This document shows positions 45,716-52,954 of a stretch of DNA of 64,000 nt, in pieces. Each line of letters begins with the position of its first letter. Position 1 is the first letter of the stretch. The notes under the pieces are model-generated. The model saw only the letters and a list, made by a program, of their open reading frames with translations, had not been told where the DNA came from and did no database searches. This DNA comes from Streptomyces sp. NBC_00483 (lineage in GTDB: Bacteria > Actinomycetota > Actinomycetes > Streptomycetales > Streptomycetaceae): contig NZ_CP107880.1 of assembly GCF_036013745.1 (NCBI RefSeq), positions 3,906,001 to 3,970,000 of the forward strand, written 5' to 3'. A program made the position numbers and the translations under genes.

Positions 45716-46796
45716 ACTGCGCGGCCCCGACCATCCGCCGCGTCCGCTGGACGCCCGGGCCCTGGCCGCGCTCGCGGCGAACCCGGGCTGCCGAAGGCGG
45801 GCGCTCCTGGACGGCGCGGGGGTCGACAAGGCGCGCGTAGCGGATGCGTTGGGCTCACCGTCCTCGTTCGGCCAGTCCCAGTTCGCCCTGGCCCGCGGCA
45901 ATGTGTTCGAGGCGCGGGTGAAGTCGGACGGCGGCGCGGAGCTGCTCAAGCTGGTCCACGCGCGCGTGGACGGCACCGCGCCCGAGCCGACGCCCGATGT
46001 CGTACGGGCCCCCGACCTGTCGGCGATCGGCCCCGAGGGCCGCACGGCGCGCACCGCGCTCGCCCTCCGGGAGGCCGTCGAGTCGCCGGGGACCTGGACG
46101 TTCCTGGACCACCCGATGTTGGCGCTCGACGTGGCGGGCAGCCCGGCGTTCCTGGAGCCGGACGCGGTGGTGGTGCATCCGGACGGCAGCTGGACGGTCG
46201 TCGAGATCAAGTCGTTCCCGATGATCGACGGTGCGGCGGACGCGTCGAAGGTGGGCGCGGCGGCCCGCCAGTCGGCGGTGTACGTGCTGGCCCTGGAGGA
46301 GGTCGCGGCGCGGATGCCGGACGCGGAGGTGCGGGTCAGGGACCGGATCGTCCTCGTCTGCCCCAAGGACTTCTCGAACCTGCCGGCCGCGTCGGCCGTC
46401 GACGTGCGCAAGCAACGGTCGGTGACGCGCCGCCAGTTGGCGCGCCTGACCCGCGTGGAGGACATCGCGGCGGAGCTCCCGCCCGGCACCGTCTTCGACC
46501 CGGAGCTGCCCACGGACGAGCTGACGGCGGCGGTCGAGTCGGTTCCCGCGACGTACGCGCCGGAGTGCCTGGCCGCGTGCGAGCTGGCGTTCCACTGTCG
46601 CGACCACGCGCGCGGGGAGGGCGCGGTGACCGCGCTCGGCCGCCCCTTGCGCGCCGAACTCGGCTCGCTGACCACGGTCGACGAGGTACTCGCCGCCGCC
46701 CACGGCGAGGCGGGCGACCCGACGGACCCGACGGTGGCGGCGCTGCGCCGCGCGGCGACGCTGCGGGCCGAGGCACTCGGAGGTGCGCACCGGTGA
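45639..46796 (+). CDS. RecB/Cas4-type PD-(D/E)XK nuclease with predicted Fe-S cluster
   Basis: A 385-residue protein from the GTG at 45639; TTG 45609 and GTG 45615 are alternative starts. A CAGACT -10-like box suggests a leaderless start here. The nuclease core is EPDAVVV (Asp175) then VVEIKSF (Glu189, Lys191). Four cysteines flank it: Cys51 (NPGCRRRALLDG), then Cys310-x3-Cys314-x5-Cys320 (PECLAACELAFHCRDHA). This matches the 4Fe-4S layout of Cas4, AddB and Dna2 (one N-terminal, three C-terminal Cys). It is the first of three translationally coupled genes, ahead of an unknown protein and an SF1 helicase. It probably cuts or resects DNA. Confidence 0.82.
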   Translation: MSEFPDSARQPRRRTATTGLRHRLAELRGPDHPPRPLDARALAALAANPGCRRRALLDGAGVDKARVADALGSPSSFGQSQFALARGNVFEARVKSDGGAELLKLVHARVDGTAPEPTPDVVRAPDLSAIGPEGRTARTALALREAVESPGTWTFLDHPMLALDVAGSPAFLEPDAVVVHPDGSWTVVEIKSFPMIDGAADASKVGAAARQSAVYVLALEEVAARMPDAEVRVRDRIVLVCPKDFSNLPAASAVDVRKQRSVTRRQLARLTRVEDIAAELPPGTVFDPELPTDELTAAVESVPATYAPECLAACELAFHCRDHARGEGAVTALGRPLRAELGSLTTVDEVLAAAHGEAGDPTDPTVAALRRAATLRAEALGGAHR

Positions 46797-48391
46797 GCCT
46801 GATCAACCACCTGGCCCGGCTTGAAGCCACCCACTCCGGGCGCGCGCAGCGTACGGCCACGGTCCGGCACCGCCACCTGTCCCAGCGCCCCCTGGTGGTC
46901 GTGCCGCTCACGACGGCCGGTGAGACCGGCGCTCCGCTCGGCGCGCTCGTCGGCACCGAGCGCACGTCACCGCGTCTCCTGGTCGTCCCGCAGCCCCGCG
47001 ACCGCGACCTCCGCTTCGCGTTCCTGACGCAACTGGCCGATGAGGTCCTGCCGTACATCGACACGTACGCCACCGATGTCGAGGCCGCAGAGCGCAGCGA
47101 GGTCGACCCGGAGACCGGCAAGAAGGTCAAGGTCGAGGTCGAACTGTGCGCGGACGCCCCGCAGATGATCGTGCCGGGCCGCGCGGGCATCGAGTTCCTC
47201 CGCCTCCTCGGCCGCTCCATGCGCTTTCGCCGCACCGCGGAGCAGGACCCGGAGACTCCCTACCCCGCGCCGCCGCACGTCCCGCTCCTCGGCCGCTGGC
47301 TCACGCACTTCGGGGAGCGGTCGCGGGTCCCCGGCTCCGCCCTGCTCCTCGCGATGACGGACCTGCTGTCGCGGCACTGGGCGACGGGCCAGTCGAGCCT
47401 GGAGGACCAGCACTTGGGCGCGCTGCTCGCCTGGATCGAGGCACCGGAAGGCACCTCGGGCGCGGCGGCCGCGCTCGGCGCCGAGCTGGACCGCGACAGG
47501 CACGGGCAGCTGCTCTGCCCGCCTGCGGGCCCCGCCACGGACCCCGCGTTCGACAACAAGCTGCTCGCGCCCGCGATCGAGCGCTACGACAAGGCCCGTA
47601 CGCGCCACGCGGCCGCCGAGGACGCCGTCGAGGCGGAGGGCCGCCTCGCCGAACTGACCGCGGCCGAGCGGGAGATCAACGCCCTGGTCGAGTCCCGTAC
47701 CCGGCCCACCTGGGACGCGGTGTGGCGCGGCCTCGACCAGCTGTGCACGCTGCCCGAGGGCGCGTACGCGGCGGAGCGCTGGACCCGCGACCGCTGGTCG
47801 TTCACCGGGCACCGCGACCGGGTCCTCGCGGGCGAGCCCCCGCAGCCGCGCCGCGACGACGCGGTGACGGCGGCGAACAAGCTGGCCACGCGCGAGCGCG
47901 AGCAGGCCCGCCTGGACGCGCAGGAGGCGCTGGACGACCCGCTGGTGATGGCGGGCCGCCGCCTCTCGGGCGAGGCGTTCGCCGGTGAGGTGACCGAGGT
48001 GGTGGCGGCGTACAACGAGAAGAAGCGGCCCCGCCCGCTCGTCACGCTCCGCACGCAGGACGGACCGCGCCTCGGCGTGGGCGTGAAGGTGTACCGCACC
48101 CTCGAAGGCAAGCCGCAGACGGCCGAGTTCGTGGGTTACGAGGACGAGGGCGCCGAGGGCGCGGACGCCCCCGTCGTGCTGCGGATCCTGGACAAGATGG
48201 GGCGCGGCAAGGAGCCGGCCGAGGGCTCGCTGCCGGAGAAGGGCGAGCGGATCTGCTGGACGCTGTTCGAGCACGAGCAGCGCGGCGGCCCCAAGCTGCC
48301 GGAGCCGGAGGAGACACCGTGGACGCACGGCGGCCCGCCGGGGACGGGCGCGGAGTCGCCCGACACCGTGACTTCGGAGGACGTGCTGTGA
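46793..48391 (+). CDS. Unknown 532-residue protein between nuclease and helicase
   Basis: Starts at the GTG overlapping the nuclease stop (GTGA) and is itself followed by the same kind of overlap into the helicase. No motif I recognise. Residues 1-100 look beta-rich (TATVRHRHLSQRPLVVVPLT). A long, charged, mainly helical part covers about 245-420 (ERYDKARTRHAAAEDAVEAE; EREQARLDAQEALDDPLVMA). The final 120 residues are beta-rich (DGPRLGVGVKVYRTLEGKPQ, ILDKMGRGKEPAEG), which could be a beta-barrel. No enzyme active site or membrane segment is visible. It is probably a structural or DNA-binding partner of the flanking nuclease and helicase. Confidence 0.8.
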   Translation: MSLINHLARLEATHSGRAQRTATVRHRHLSQRPLVVVPLTTAGETGAPLGALVGTERTSPRLLVVPQPRDRDLRFAFLTQLADEVLPYIDTYATDVEAAERSEVDPETGKKVKVEVELCADAPQMIVPGRAGIEFLRLLGRSMRFRRTAEQDPETPYPAPPHVPLLGRWLTHFGERSRVPGSALLLAMTDLLSRHWATGQSSLEDQHLGALLAWIEAPEGTSGAAAALGAELDRDRHGQLLCPPAGPATDPAFDNKLLAPAIERYDKARTRHAAAEDAVEAEGRLAELTAAEREINALVESRTRPTWDAVWRGLDQLCTLPEGAYAAERWTRDRWSFTGHRDRVLAGEPPQPRRDDAVTAANKLATREREQARLDAQEALDDPLVMAGRRLSGEAFAGEVTEVVAAYNEKKRPRPLVTLRTQDGPRLGVGVKVYRTLEGKPQTAEFVGYEDEGAEGADAPVVLRILDKMGRGKEPAEGSLPEKGERICWTLFEHEQRGGPKLPEPEETPWTHGGPPGTGAESPDTVTSEDVL

Positions 48392-49755
48392 CCACGACGA
48401 CCACGCCCACAACCACGACCACCGCCCTCAGCCCGTCAGAGGCGGCCGGGCAGGCGACCGCCGCCATCCTCCGCGACACCCTGCACGGCACGGCGCGCGG
48501 CATCGTCGTCGACTCGCCTCCCGGCGCCGGAAAGTCCACCCTCGTGGTGCGCGCCGCGCTCGAACTCGCGGACGCGGGCCGCCCGTTGATGATCGTTGCG
48601 CAGACGAACGCGCAGGTGGACGACCTCGTCCTCCGCCTCCACACGAAGAACCCGGAGCTCGCCGTCGGCCGACTGCACAGCAGCGACCCGGACGCGTACG
48701 AGAAGGCGCTCGACGACCTGCCGAACGTCCGCCTGTCGACGAAGGTCGGCGACCTGTCCCCGCTGCCGATCGTCGTCTCGACGGCCGCGAAGTGGGCGCA
48801 CGTCAAGGACGTCGAGCCGTGGCCGCACGCGATCGTCGACGAGGCGTACCAGATGCGCTCCGACGCGCTGCTCGCCGTGGCGGGGCTGTTCGAGCGGGCG
48901 CTGTTCGTGGGCGACCCGGGGCAGTTGGACCCGTTCGCGATCGTCGGCTCGGAGCAGTGGGCGGGCCTGTCCTACGACCCGTCGGCCTCGGCGGTGTCGA
49001 CGCTGCTCGCCCACAACCCGGAGCTGCCGCAACACCGCCTCCCGGTCTCCTGGCGCCTGCCTGCCTCGGCGGCGCCCCTGGTCTCCGACGCCTTCTACCC
49101 GTACACGCCGTTCCGCAGCGGCACGGACGAGGGCGACCGGGAGCTGGGCTTCAAGGTGGCGTCGGACGGTTCGGGCCCGGACCTGGTCATCGACGAGGCG
49201 GCGGCCTCCGGCTGGGGCCTGCTCGAACTCCCCGCCGCGCACACGCCACGTACGGACCCGGAGGCGGTACGGGCCGTGGCCCTGGTCGTACGACGACTGC
49301 TCGACCGGGAGGGCGTCACGCGCTCCGAGTCCGGCGAGGGCGCGCTTACGGCGGACCGGATCTGCGTCGGCACCGCGCACCGCGACCAGGCGGCGGCGGT
49401 ACGGGCGGCGCTGGAGGACCTCGACGTCAAGGACGTCACCGTCGACACGGCGAACCGCCTTCAAGGCCGCGAGTTCGACGTCACCGTCGTCCTGCACCCA
49501 CTGTCCGGACGCCCCGACGCGACGGCGTTCCACTTGGAGACGGGCCGGCTCTGCGTCCTCGCGTCACGGCATCGGCACGCGTGCGTGGTGGTGTGCAGGG
49601 CCGGGGTCGCGGACCTCCTGGACGAACACCCGTCGGCGGACCCGGTGCAACTCGGGGTGACGGTGAAATTCCCGGACGGCTGGGAGGCGAACCACTCGGT
49701 CCTGGCCCGCTTGGCGGAACACCGAGTCGGCTGGTCAGGCCCCTCCGGCGATTGA
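48388..49755 (+). CDS. SF1 (Upf1/Dna2-like) helicase or ATPase
   Basis: A 455-residue superfamily 1 NTPase from the GTG overlapping the upstream stop (GTGA). Walker A is SPPGAGKST (Lys49), Walker B VDEAYQM (Asp151-Glu152), motif III FVGDPGQLDPF (about 174-184), a Q/motif IV-like SWRLPASAAPL, motif V TVDTANRLQGREFDVTVVLH and motif VI-like LASRHRHACVVV (Arg394). This is the compact AAA_11/AAA_12-type core without extra domains. The poly-Thr start (MTTTTTPTTTTT) is unusual. It likely translocates on DNA or RNA and works with the two preceding gene products. Confidence 0.88.
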   Translation: MTTTTTPTTTTTALSPSEAAGQATAAILRDTLHGTARGIVVDSPPGAGKSTLVVRAALELADAGRPLMIVAQTNAQVDDLVLRLHTKNPELAVGRLHSSDPDAYEKALDDLPNVRLSTKVGDLSPLPIVVSTAAKWAHVKDVEPWPHAIVDEAYQMRSDALLAVAGLFERALFVGDPGQLDPFAIVGSEQWAGLSYDPSASAVSTLLAHNPELPQHRLPVSWRLPASAAPLVSDAFYPYTPFRSGTDEGDRELGFKVASDGSGPDLVIDEAAASGWGLLELPAAHTPRTDPEAVRAVALVVRRLLDREGVTRSESGEGALTADRICVGTAHRDQAAAVRAALEDLDVKDVTVDTANRLQGREFDVTVVLHPLSGRPDATAFHLETGRLCVLASRHRHACVVVCRAGVADLLDEHPSADPVQLGVTVKFPDGWEANHSVLARLAEHRVGWSGPSGD

Positions 49756-49830
49756 GCAGCTTCGAGACCACAATCAAGCCCCTGCGGCGATTGAGCAGCG
49801 GGGTCCGGGGCAGAGCCCCGATCTTTTGCC
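49752..49830. repeat. GC-rich intergenic repeat, copy 6
   Basis: CGGCGATTGAGCAGC appears twice (near 49747 and 49786), followed by GGGGTCCGGGGCAGAGCCCC and GATCTTTTGCCCC, as in the other copies. It directly follows the helicase stop. Confidence 0.8.
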
Positions 49831-49953
49831 CCGGACCAGCCCCACCCCTCCACCCGCCCCCGGCGGAGCCCCCCGCCCTCTTGCGGGCCGAAGGACAATG
49901 GAAGGTGGCCCGACACCGAACCGCGGGCCACCCCGGCAACAGGAGGCCGCACG

Positions 49954-50304
49954 ATGGCGGAGCCCGACCGTACTCACCAGCCCCGGCTGCGACCCGCCCC
50001 GCTGATCTTCGAACCCGCGGAGGCGTCCGCCGACCCGGAGCACTTCTTCGACCTGGAGTCCATCGAGGACCCCCGCGACCTGCTCACGCGCGCCACGGAG
50101 CTGACGCACGCGTTCCGCTCCGCGGCGGACCGGTCCATGGAGTTCCAGGCCGTCGCCGCGGCGCAGCTCGCGGACCCGCGCCGCTTCGACCGGCTCACCA
50201 CGGCGGACATCGCGGAGCGCGCGGACTGGACCGAGGACTATGCGAAGAAGATGGTCGAGTTCGGCCGCGATCTGCTGCGCGGGAGCCAGGAACAGACGAC
50301 GTGA
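49954..50304 (+). CDS. Small conserved protein of unknown function
   Basis: A 116-residue protein with a proline-rich start and helical end. The segment RRFDRLTTADIAERADWTED resembles a helix-turn-helix-like stretch but is not a clear DNA-binding domain. No signal peptide or membrane span. The start ATG is preceded by AGGAGG 12 nt upstream. Function unknown. Confidence 0.7.
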   Translation: MAEPDRTHQPRLRPAPLIFEPAEASADPEHFFDLESIEDPRDLLTRATELTHAFRSAADRSMEFQAVAAAQLADPRRFDRLTTADIAERADWTEDYAKKMVEFGRDLLRGSQEQTT

Positions 50305-50345
50305 CGAGGGCCGCGTCGGGGCCGCGCAGCGAGCCAGAAAGATCA

Positions 50346-50361
50346 TTTGGCATATGCCAGG
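50346..50361. promoter_or_regulatory. Palindromic motif TTTGGCATATGCCAGG, copy A
   Basis: Contains the perfect palindrome TGGCATATGCCA (50348-50359). Identical over 16 bases to 62757-62772, upstream of the IclR regulator. It lies 90 bp before the prim-pol-like gene at 50451. Candidate shared operator. Confidence 0.5.
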
Positions 50362-50411
50362 TGGGCAAGATACTCCACCCCGCCCACCCCTGTCCCGATT
50401 TTCCGCAACCC

Positions 50412-50440
50412 TTGGCAATCGCCCCCTCACCCCCTGTAGA
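50412..50440 (+). promoter_or_regulatory. Promoter for the prim-pol-like gene at 50451
   Basis: TTGGCA (50412-50417) and TGTAGA (50435-50440) are separated by 17 bp. The ATG follows the -10 box by 10 nt; GAGG is too close to the ATG to be a ribosome site. A leaderless or nearly leaderless message is therefore likely. Confidence 0.5.
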
Positions 50441-50450
50441 TGTATGAGGC

Positions 50451-51092
50451 ATGAGCACCGCGACGCCTCCGTACTCCCCCCACGCCCCGTCGGCTACGGC
50501 CCCTGGCGCGCGTGACCACTTCGACATCTGCGACGTCACCCCCGAGGGAGCCGCCTGGCTCGCCTCCGCCGGGGCGTACCCCCGATCCACGCTCGCCCAC
50601 TGGGAGGCGCGACCCACGGCCCCCGTCGTCCTCCCCTGCGGATCCGCCTTCGACGTGGTGAACGTGCCCGCGATCTTCGGCCGGCGGATGTTAGACCGTC
50701 TCTGGTCCGAGGGGCCCGGCTCCGGGCCCGTCGCCACGCACCGGGGCCGCATGCTCCTGTTCACCGCGCCGGGCACGGCCCAGCGCCTGCCGTCCCTGCT
50801 CCACTGGGAGGAGTGGGGCCACGCGGTGCCGCCGCTGCTGTACCACGGCGCCGGCGACGCGGTCACGGGCCCGGCCCCCACGACCCGCGCCGCGCTCCGG
50901 CCCGACCAGCGCCAGGAGTCCCGCTGGGTCGTCGCCCCCGACACCCGTCACCCCTGGCTGCCGGGACCCGAGGTCATGCGCTGGGCATGCGTCCGGGCGG
51001 CCCGCGCGAGTGCGCAGGCCGCGGTACGGATTTCGATTTTTCCTGCCCCCGATCCTGGTGCTAATGTCTACGACGTCAACCGGCGCCATTAG
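50451..51092 (+). CDS. Prim-pol-like protein overlapping a tRNA gene
   Basis: A 213-residue protein resembling the N-terminal domain of Streptomyces bifunctional DNA primase/polymerase proteins (VVLPCGSAFDVVNVPAIFGR; GPVATHRGRMLLFTAPGTAQ). The usual second acidic residue of the FD..D pattern is Asn, so activity is doubtful. It shares the C-terminal half pattern with the gene at 40867. The stop TAG (51090-51092) lies inside the acceptor/D-arm start of tRNA-Lys, and the last residues are encoded by the tRNA promoter. Function unknown. Confidence 0.7.
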   Translation: MSTATPPYSPHAPSATAPGARDHFDICDVTPEGAAWLASAGAYPRSTLAHWEARPTAPVVLPCGSAFDVVNVPAIFGRRMLDRLWSEGPGSGPVATHRGRMLLFTAPGTAQRLPSLLHWEEWGHAVPPLLYHGAGDAVTGPAPTTRAALRPDQRQESRWVVAPDTRHPWLPGPEVMRWACVRAARASAQAAVRISIFPAPDPGANVYDVNRRH

Positions 51093-51156
51093 CTCAGTTG
51101 GTTAGAGCAGCGGACTCTTAATCCGCGTGTCCGGGGTTCGAGTCCCTGATGGCGCA
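51083..51156 (+). tRNA. tRNA-Lys (anticodon CTT), copy A
   Basis: Cloverleaf with acceptor GCGCCAT/ATGGCGC, anticodon arm GCGGA-CTCTTAA-TCCGC (anticodon CTT) and TTCGAGT T-loop; discriminator A. CCA not encoded. It is sequence-identical to the gene at 63798-63871 on the other strand. Confidence 0.96.
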
Positions 51157-51165
51157 CCTAAAGAC

Positions 51166-51195
51166 AAGGCCTCTCGCGAACCGCGAGGGGCCTTT
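51166..51195 (+). terminator. Terminator after tRNA-Lys copy A
   Basis: AAGGCCTCTCGCG (51166-51178) pairs with CGCGAGGGGCCTT with a 3-4 nt loop and a following T. Confidence 0.8.
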
Positions 51196-51232
51196 GTCGT
51201 GCGCCTCGAGGGCGGGACACCCAAGCCGGGTA

Positions 51233-51343
51233 GGCAATTCAAGCCCCGCACTTGAACGAGAGCCAGCGGGGTCCGGGGCAGAGCCCCGAGGCCGCAACGC
51301 CGGTGCGCGTGGGGTCCGGGGCAGAGCCCCGAGGCCGCAACCA
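51233..51343. repeat. GC-rich intergenic repeat, copy 7
   Basis: AATTCAAGCCCCGCACTTGA followed by two head-to-tail copies of GGGGTCCGGGGCAGAGCCCC-GAGGCCGCAA (51269 and 51312). It separates tRNA-Lys from the protease gene. Confidence 0.75.
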
Positions 51344-51359
51344 CGGTGCCGGTGTGGGA

Positions 51360-52622
51360 TCAACCCGCCGTCGTCACCTTCACCGTCCACGCCCCCGACG
51401 CCGTCCGGTTCTCCGCCTCGACGCGGATGTTGTCGTCGCCCGGCACCGTGAAAGTTTCGCCGACGCCCACCGGGGCGTCGGCCAACGGCGGGTAGACGGA
51501 TTCGCCGTAGCAGGCCTCCGTGCGGGGGTGGGCGTCGAGGACCTCCATGGGGCCGCCCCCGGACGCGGAGTCGCTGCGTACGCGGTAGACGAGAACACCC
51601 CGGCTACAGGTCGCCGCATCATTGCCGGAGCCACCTCGCGCCTCCAGGGCAATGGCACTGTCGACGCCCGTGCGGATGACGGCGAGCTTGGTGCCACCTC
51701 CCGTACCGAACGGAGAACCCGCCCCCCGCGGCCCCGTACTCAGCGGCTCCAGGGTCAACCGGGTCTCACCACTGCGCTTCACACACGTCACCTGCCGCTG
51801 ATCCAGCCACCCCAGCTTCCACTTGTGCCAGCCGAACAGGTCCGGCGAGAGGCCGAACTGGCTGCCCATGACGTCCCAGTCACCGACATACGTGTCCCAG
51901 TCGCCCTTGCCGTCGGTGGGCCGGTGGTAGAGGTCGGGCAGGTCGAAGACGTGACCGGTCTCGTGCGCGAGCACATTGCGGTCCGGCGGGTGCCGCTCGA
52001 AGACCGTGACGATGCGGCGGATGTCCGTGCCGTCCGCGCGCATCGGCTGGTCGAAGTTCACGACCTTCGTCGCGTCGGAATCGACGCCGGGCGCGTCCGG
52101 GTCGGCGACGAAGTACACGACGTCGTACTTGCTGAAGTCCGTGTACGGATCCGCCGCCTTCAGGGCGTCCTGCAGATACGCGCTGCGGTGCGCGGCGTCC
52201 CAGTCGCGCTGTATGGCGTACGCGGTCGAGGGGTGCGGCATCTGGACCCACTGCCGCTGCGGATGCGGGACCAGGGAGAACTTCCCGTACGAGGCCCGGT
52301 CGAAGAAGCGGCTGGTGGACGGGAAGTAGTCGGAGGCCAGCTCGTCGGGCGTGGTCAGGGGCAGCGAGTCGGGAAACGAGAGGAAGACCATCACGGCGTT
52401 CAGGGTCTTCTTGGGCTTCGGGTACGCCGGATTCCAGGTGTCCAGACCCTCGGAGTGGTGGGCCGCGGTGCGCTCCAGGGCGCAGGGCCCCGCGAACGGA
52501 ACGGCCGCGGCCGGCCCCGCGACCAGCCCCATGGCGGCCACGGCCGCAAAGGCGGTGAGCCCCGCCGCGAGTGCGCGCGGGCCTGGCTTGTCCACTCCCG
52601 CGAGTGGCTGCGGACGCGGCAA
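51360..52622 (-). CDS. Secreted M6-family (immune inhibitor A-like) metalloprotease
   Basis: About 420 residues. The start is uncertain: a TTG at 52620-52622 has GGAGG 5 nt upstream; a GTG at 52650-52652 would add 10 residues. The N-terminus has an export signal (ALAAGLTAFAAVAAMGLVAG...AAA). The zinc motif is NVLAHETGHVFDLPDLYH, with a nearby VGDWDVMG Met-turn. A beta-rich C-terminal part (GETFTVPGDDNIRVEAENRT) follows. It likely degrades extracellular proteins. It stands alone on the minus strand between tRNA-Lys and the cyclic-di-GMP gene. Confidence 0.9.
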   Translation of the reverse strand: MPRPQPLAGVDKPGPRALAAGLTAFAAVAAMGLVAGPAAAVPFAGPCALERTAAHHSEGLDTWNPAYPKPKKTLNAVMVFLSFPDSLPLTTPDELASDYFPSTSRFFDRASYGKFSLVPHPQRQWVQMPHPSTAYAIQRDWDAAHRSAYLQDALKAADPYTDFSKYDVVYFVADPDAPGVDSDATKVVNFDQPMRADGTDIRRIVTVFERHPPDRNVLAHETGHVFDLPDLYHRPTDGKGDWDTYVGDWDVMGSQFGLSPDLFGWHKWKLGWLDQRQVTCVKRSGETRLTLEPLSTGPRGAGSPFGTGGGTKLAVIRTGVDSAIALEARGGSGNDAATCSRGVLVYRVRSDSASGGGPMEVLDAHPRTEACYGESVYPPLADAPVGVGETFTVPGDDNIRVEAENRTASGAWTVKVTTAG

Positions 52623-52954
52623 GTCGACCTCCGGGACGGGAAAGCGGGACACCCAACCCAGAGTGTTGGTATTTGATGTGATTTGCCCTGTTTATCTGGC
52701 CCGGACGAGTGACCGACGACACTCCGGTCGATCACGGAACGTCACAGCCGATCGGCCACGATCGGGCCACGACAGGAGGTCGGTCTCCGGCGAGCAGAAA
52801 CGATCTACCGGGGAGATGTTCGGCGGCCCGGAACCCATGTGCACCGCGATCCAGGCTGGATAGGCCGTCCGACCTGCCTCTATGATCGGCACACTTTCCT
52901 GCCGGGACCCCGCAGCAGACCACGCAACCATCCGACGCACCACGGGAGCGAGCG
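52623..52954. other. Promoter region between the protease and the GGDEF-EAL gene
   Basis: A 332-bp divergent gap. TATGAT (52881-52886) could be the -10 box for the GGDEF-EAL gene about 70 bp downstream, but no good -35 box is at the right distance. Around 52655-52700 the GC is low for this genome, which suits the protease promoter. No gene-like frame. Confidence 0.4.
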
